Origin: Candidatus Acetothermia bacterium
GTDB taxonomy: Bacteria > Bipolaricaulota > Bipolaricaulia > UBA7950
DNA: 8,618 bases
Assembly (NCBI GenBank): GCA_003535305.1
Contig: DOHL01000066.1
Coordinates: 7,359 to 15,976 of the forward strand
Direction of reading: 5' to 3'
The position numbers and the translations under genes are program-made. The notes under the pieces are model-generated. The model made no database searches and was not told the DNA's origin. It saw only the letters and a list, made by a program, of their open reading frames with translations. Shown here piece after piece: positions 7,196 to 8,618 of the stretch (positions are counted from its first letter, which is position 1; every line of letters begins with the position of its first letter).

Positions 7196-7215
7196 GGTTC
7201 ACGGTTCACGGTTGC
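7196..7215 (+). repeat. GGTTCAC heptad cluster
   Basis: GGTTCAC stands at 7196-7202 and 7203-7209, followed by a partial GGTTGCT. It shares sequence and period with the heptads in the glmL-glmE gap. Confidence 0.6.
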
Positions 7216-7299
7216 TCACCTTATGTTCATACTCATTTATGGTAGGTACACAGCTCTTAATCAACATTAGGAAGAAAACCGGCGATGAACACCGATTCA

Positions 7300-7352
7300 C
7301 TGTCCCTGTGTGACTTTGTCTAATTCTAATCCCTAGACATAGCCAGGGACAG
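7300..7352. repeat. two-level inverted repeat (hairpin)
   Basis: CTGTCCCTG (7300-7308) pairs perfectly with CAGGGACAG (7344-7352). Inside, TGTCTA (7317-7322) pairs with TAGACA (7334-7339). There is no T-tract at either end. The right arm continues as AGGTCTGT, a string also found in inverse next to the palindrome at 8587-8612. Confidence 0.6.
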
Positions 7353-7430
7353 GTCTGTATTTATCAGCATACATCAGCGGTTCCATTCCTATTAGCTGAG
7401 TAGTTATGTTTTGTCCATCGTTTTCTAACC

Positions 7431-7459
7431 GTTCACCCCTGACTTGATCAGGGGTGAAC
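7431..7459. repeat. 12-bp perfect hairpin
   Basis: GTTCACCCCTGA (7431-7442) is fully complementary to 7448-7459 with a 5-nt loop. On the minus strand no U-run follows, so it is not a standard rho-independent terminator, although such a stem could still affect the transcript downstream of the citE-like gene. Confidence 0.75.
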
Positions 7460-7479
7460 CCCGGAACTTTGAACCCCTG

Positions 7480-7501
7480 GGCCTGCGGCCGGGGGCAGGC
7501 C
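7480..7501. repeat. GC-rich palindromic repeat, copy 1
   Basis: GGCCTGC (7480-7486) pairs with GCAGGCC (7495-7501) around an 8-nt loop. With the TGAACCCCTG just before it (7470-7479) it resembles the inverse of the element at the right window end. Confidence 0.55.
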
Positions 7502-7536
7502 TGAGTAGTTAAAGATAATTTTGTGTTTAACCTGAT

Positions 7537-8409
7537 TCAGCTCATCTTCCTTATCGCGTCGGCAACAGCAAGCAGACGTTGGGCGTTGCGAGCAACTGGG
7601 TAGTCGATAAATTTACCACCATCAAGCGTAATAGCGGCGTGACCAGCAGCTTCTGCTTGCTCAAAAGCGGCGACTACCCGCTTGGCATATGTAATCTCCT
7701 CTTCTGACGGAGAGAAGACCTCATTGACCGGTTCAATCTGATCCGGGTGGATGACGAGCTTCCCCTGAAATCCAAGACCTCGTGCTGTGGTCGCATCAGC
7801 GCGTAATCCATCGATATTTCGAATTTCGGGATAGACGGTGTCGATCGGCGGCTCCAGTGCGGCAGAGGCAGAGGTGTTGACCAAACAGGAGCGGGCATAG
7901 AGAATTTCCATCTTCTCTGCAGAGAGCTGAACGTTGATATCGGCAGTGTAATCTATTGCCCCGAAGCAGAGCCGCTGTACTCGCTTAACAGTCGCAGCGA
8001 TAATGTAAGCATTACGGATGCCTTTGGCGCTCTCCACCAGCGGGATAAGATCGATAGAACCGATCGGTAGGGATCGTTTATCTTCCAGATAAGAGAGATA
8101 CCAATCGACCTTACTCAGATCTTCCGCTTCCTCTGCTTTAGGGAGAACTATTCCATCTAACCGGGAAGAGACAACTGCTGTTAAATCATCGATAGTTAGA
8201 CCTGTGCTCAGCGCATTCACCCGAACATAACAGAAGTTATTGCGTGGTTTTTTCAGAGCTTCGGCAATAAGCTCGCGGGTCGATCCTTTCTCTGTTAGCG
8301 GTACTGAATCTTCCAAATCGAGAATCACGACGTCAGCATTAAGTTGCAACGCTTTATCTACCCTGCGAGCTACATTTCCTGGCGCAAAGAGCAATGATCG
8401 CAAGACCAT
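7537..8409 (-). CDS. CitE/HpcH-type acyl-CoA lyase (citramalyl-CoA lyase-like)
   Basis: TIM-barrel lyase of the HpcH/HpaI-CitE family, whose members split or form beta-hydroxyacyl thioesters such as citramalyl-, malyl- or citryl-CoA. Numbered from the ATG at 8409 (290 residues): RSLLFAPGN (4-12), LDLEDSV (30-36), R63 in VRVN, LPK (89-91), Mg ligand E126 (IPLVESAKGI), Mg ligand D153 (FGAIDYTADI), GFQGKLVIHPDQ (213-224) and a C-terminal DGGKFIDYPV, the lid segment bearing an aspartate in CoA-type lyases. I prefer 8409 because GAGAGG lies 10 nt upstream and homology starts there; an in-frame ATG at 8427 has no Shine-Dalgarno. No CitD (ACP) or CitF partner is present, so a CoA thioester is the likely substrate. 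With the nearby ligase, (S)-citramalyl-CoA cleavage to acetyl-CoA and pyruvate is the best guess; malyl-CoA or beta-methylmalyl-CoA cleavage is possible. Confidence 0.87.
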   Translation of the reverse strand: MVLRSLLFAPGNVARRVDKALQLNADVVILDLEDSVPLTEKGSTRELIAEALKKPRNNFCYVRVNALSTGLTIDDLTAVVSSRLDGIVLPKAEEAEDLSKVDWYLSYLEDKRSLPIGSIDLIPLVESAKGIRNAYIIAATVKRVQRLCFGAIDYTADINVQLSAEKMEILYARSCLVNTSASAALEPPIDTVYPEIRNIDGLRADATTARGLGFQGKLVIHPDQIEPVNEVFSPSEEEITYAKRVVAAFEQAEAAGHAAITLDGGKFIDYPVARNAQRLLAVADAIRKMS

Positions 8410-8419
8410 GGGGAGCCAA

Positions 8420-8425
8420 CCTCTC
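8420..8425 (-). promoter_or_regulatory. ribosome binding site that decides the citE-like start
   Basis: Minus-strand GAGAGG, 10 nt ahead of the ATG at 8409. It overlaps the first codons of the longer alternative frame from 8427, which itself lacks any such site. The match is moderate. Confidence 0.45.
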
Positions 8426-8440
8426 ATAGTAATTTAGTTT

Positions 8441-8452
8441 TCGCGGTCGCGA
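8441..8452. repeat. short TCGCG inverted repeat upstream of the citE-like gene
   Basis: TCGCG (8441-8445) and CGCGA (8448-8452) are separated by two bases. It sits between the possible promoter and the start codon, where an operator could lie, but it is short and unsupported by a regulator gene in the window. Confidence 0.25.
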
Positions 8453-8512
8453 CAAAGATAGAGCACAGTATCTTAATCTGCACCCTACCTTTACGTGCTT
8501 TTAACTATCTCT

Positions 8513-8541
8513 ACAATAGCATAATTAAACGTGCAATGCAA
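8513..8541 (-). promoter_or_regulatory. possible promoter of the citE-like gene
   Basis: On the minus strand TTGCAT (8541-8536) and TATTGT (8518-8513) are 17 nt apart, and the -10 is preceded by TGC, an extended -10 form. Transcription would begin near 8506, leaving a leader of roughly 100 nt. Both hexamers are only partial matches to the sigma-70-type consensus. Confidence 0.35.
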
Positions 8542-8586
8542 GGGTAAATAGCCTGAACCCAAAATATGCGTTAATAAAACCACAGA

Positions 8587-8612
8587 CCTGCCCCTGCCTG
8601 CGCAGGGGCAGG
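8587..8612. repeat. GC-rich palindromic repeat, copy 2 (runs to window edge)
   Basis: CCTGCCCCTGC (8587-8597) is perfectly complementary to 8602-8612 around a 4-nt loop. It is followed by GGGTTCA at the edge, so the element may continue outside. Read in inverse it shares TGAACCCCTG and CAGG-rich sequence with 7470-7504, and GCAGGTCTGT with 7344-7358. Confidence 0.7.
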
Positions 8613-8618
8613 GGTTCA

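Larger units (their letters stand above)
7396..7511. repeat. 94-bp hairpin segment between 11-bp direct repeats
   Basis: CTGAGTAGTTA occurs exactly at 7396-7406 and 7501-7511. Between them lie 94 bp holding two hairpins. The arrangement resembles a small insertion with a target-site duplication, but no transposase or clear inverted termini are seen. Confidence 0.45.
7141..7536. other. gene-free repeat-rich gap between citE-like and SucC-like genes
   Basis: I see no coding signal in these 396 bp on either strand. The gap holds a GGTTCAC heptad cluster, three hairpins (7300-7352, 7431-7459, 7480-7501) and an 11-bp direct repeat (7396-7406 and 7501-7511). I found no convincing promoter or standard terminator, though a weak -10-like TATATT lies about 30 bp upstream of the SucC-like start. 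Confidence 0.7.

Noticed and set aside
7341..7360. B12-box-like string, hinting at a cobalamin riboswitch before the B12 enzyme genes
   Set aside because: AGCCAGG is followed by the wrong bases for a B12 box, it lies on the strand opposite the genes, and the rest of a cobalamin riboswitch is absent. The similar string near 8585 is also on the wrong strand.
7431..7459. Rho-independent terminator after the citE-like gene
   Set aside because: The stem is perfect but no run of T follows on the minus strand, and plus-strand use makes no sense with the gene layout. It fits a dispersed palindromic repeat better.
7537..8409. Beta subunit (CitE) of an ACP-dependent citrate or citramalate lyase complex
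   Set aside because: No acyl-carrier (CitD), transferase (CitF) or CitC/CitX/CitG-type genes appear in the window, while a CoA ligase does, which favours a CoA-thioester lyase. Genes outside the window could still change this.

Overview
The window carries one co-directional gene block on the minus strand, read from right to left. It looks like a nearly complete route for breaking down glutamate through 3-methylaspartate. The gene set suggests an anaerobic, probably amino-acid-fermenting bacterium that uses coenzyme B12. Clear Shine-Dalgarno sites and ATG starts support a bacterium. The gaps hold palindromic and GTTCAC-type repeats, which I associate with repeat-rich environmental genomes, but I cannot name the lineage from the sequence.

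Layout in transcription order. (1) 8409-7537: CitE/HpcH-type acyl-CoA lyase. (2) 7536-7141: a 396-bp gap without genes, filled with hairpins and short repeats. (3) 7140-5902 and 5902-5006: beta and alpha subunits of a succinyl-CoA-synthetase-like acid:CoA ligase, joined by a 1-nt stop/start overlap. (4) 4978-4559: glmS, the B12-binding small subunit of glutamate mutase. (5) 4549-3140: glmL, the mutase-associated ATPase. (6) 3139-2766: a 374-bp gap containing a probable MITE-like insertion. (7) 2765-1257: glmE, the catalytic subunit of glutamate mutase. (8) 1260 to the left edge: methylaspartate ammonia-lyase (mal), overlapping glmE by 4 nt and cut by the window end very close to its natural C-terminus.

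How the genes fit together. GlmE and GlmS turn L-glutamate into (2S,3S)-3-methylaspartate, and Mal removes ammonia to give mesaconate. In the classical clostridial pathway mesaconate is hydrated to (S)-citramalate, which an ACP-containing citrate-lyase-like enzyme splits to acetate and pyruvate. Here no CitD/CitF-type genes are present. Instead the block holds a SucCD-like ligase and a stand-alone CitE-like lyase. The simplest inference is a variant in which citramalate (or mesaconate) is activated to a CoA thioester with ATP and then cleaved, giving acetyl-CoA plus pyruvate (or propionyl-CoA plus glyoxylate for a methylmalyl-CoA route). The ligase beta subunit is altered in the two loops that shape the succinate pocket, which fits a different dicarboxylate. 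No mesaconase gene is visible; it may lie beyond the left edge or elsewhere.

The non-coding parts also deserve attention. There is a threefold tandem repeat of a Shine-Dalgarno/start-codon unit at the glmE start, a MITE-like element with inverted termini and a possible 7-bp target duplication between glmL and glmE, and related palindromic repeats on both sides of the citE-like gene.
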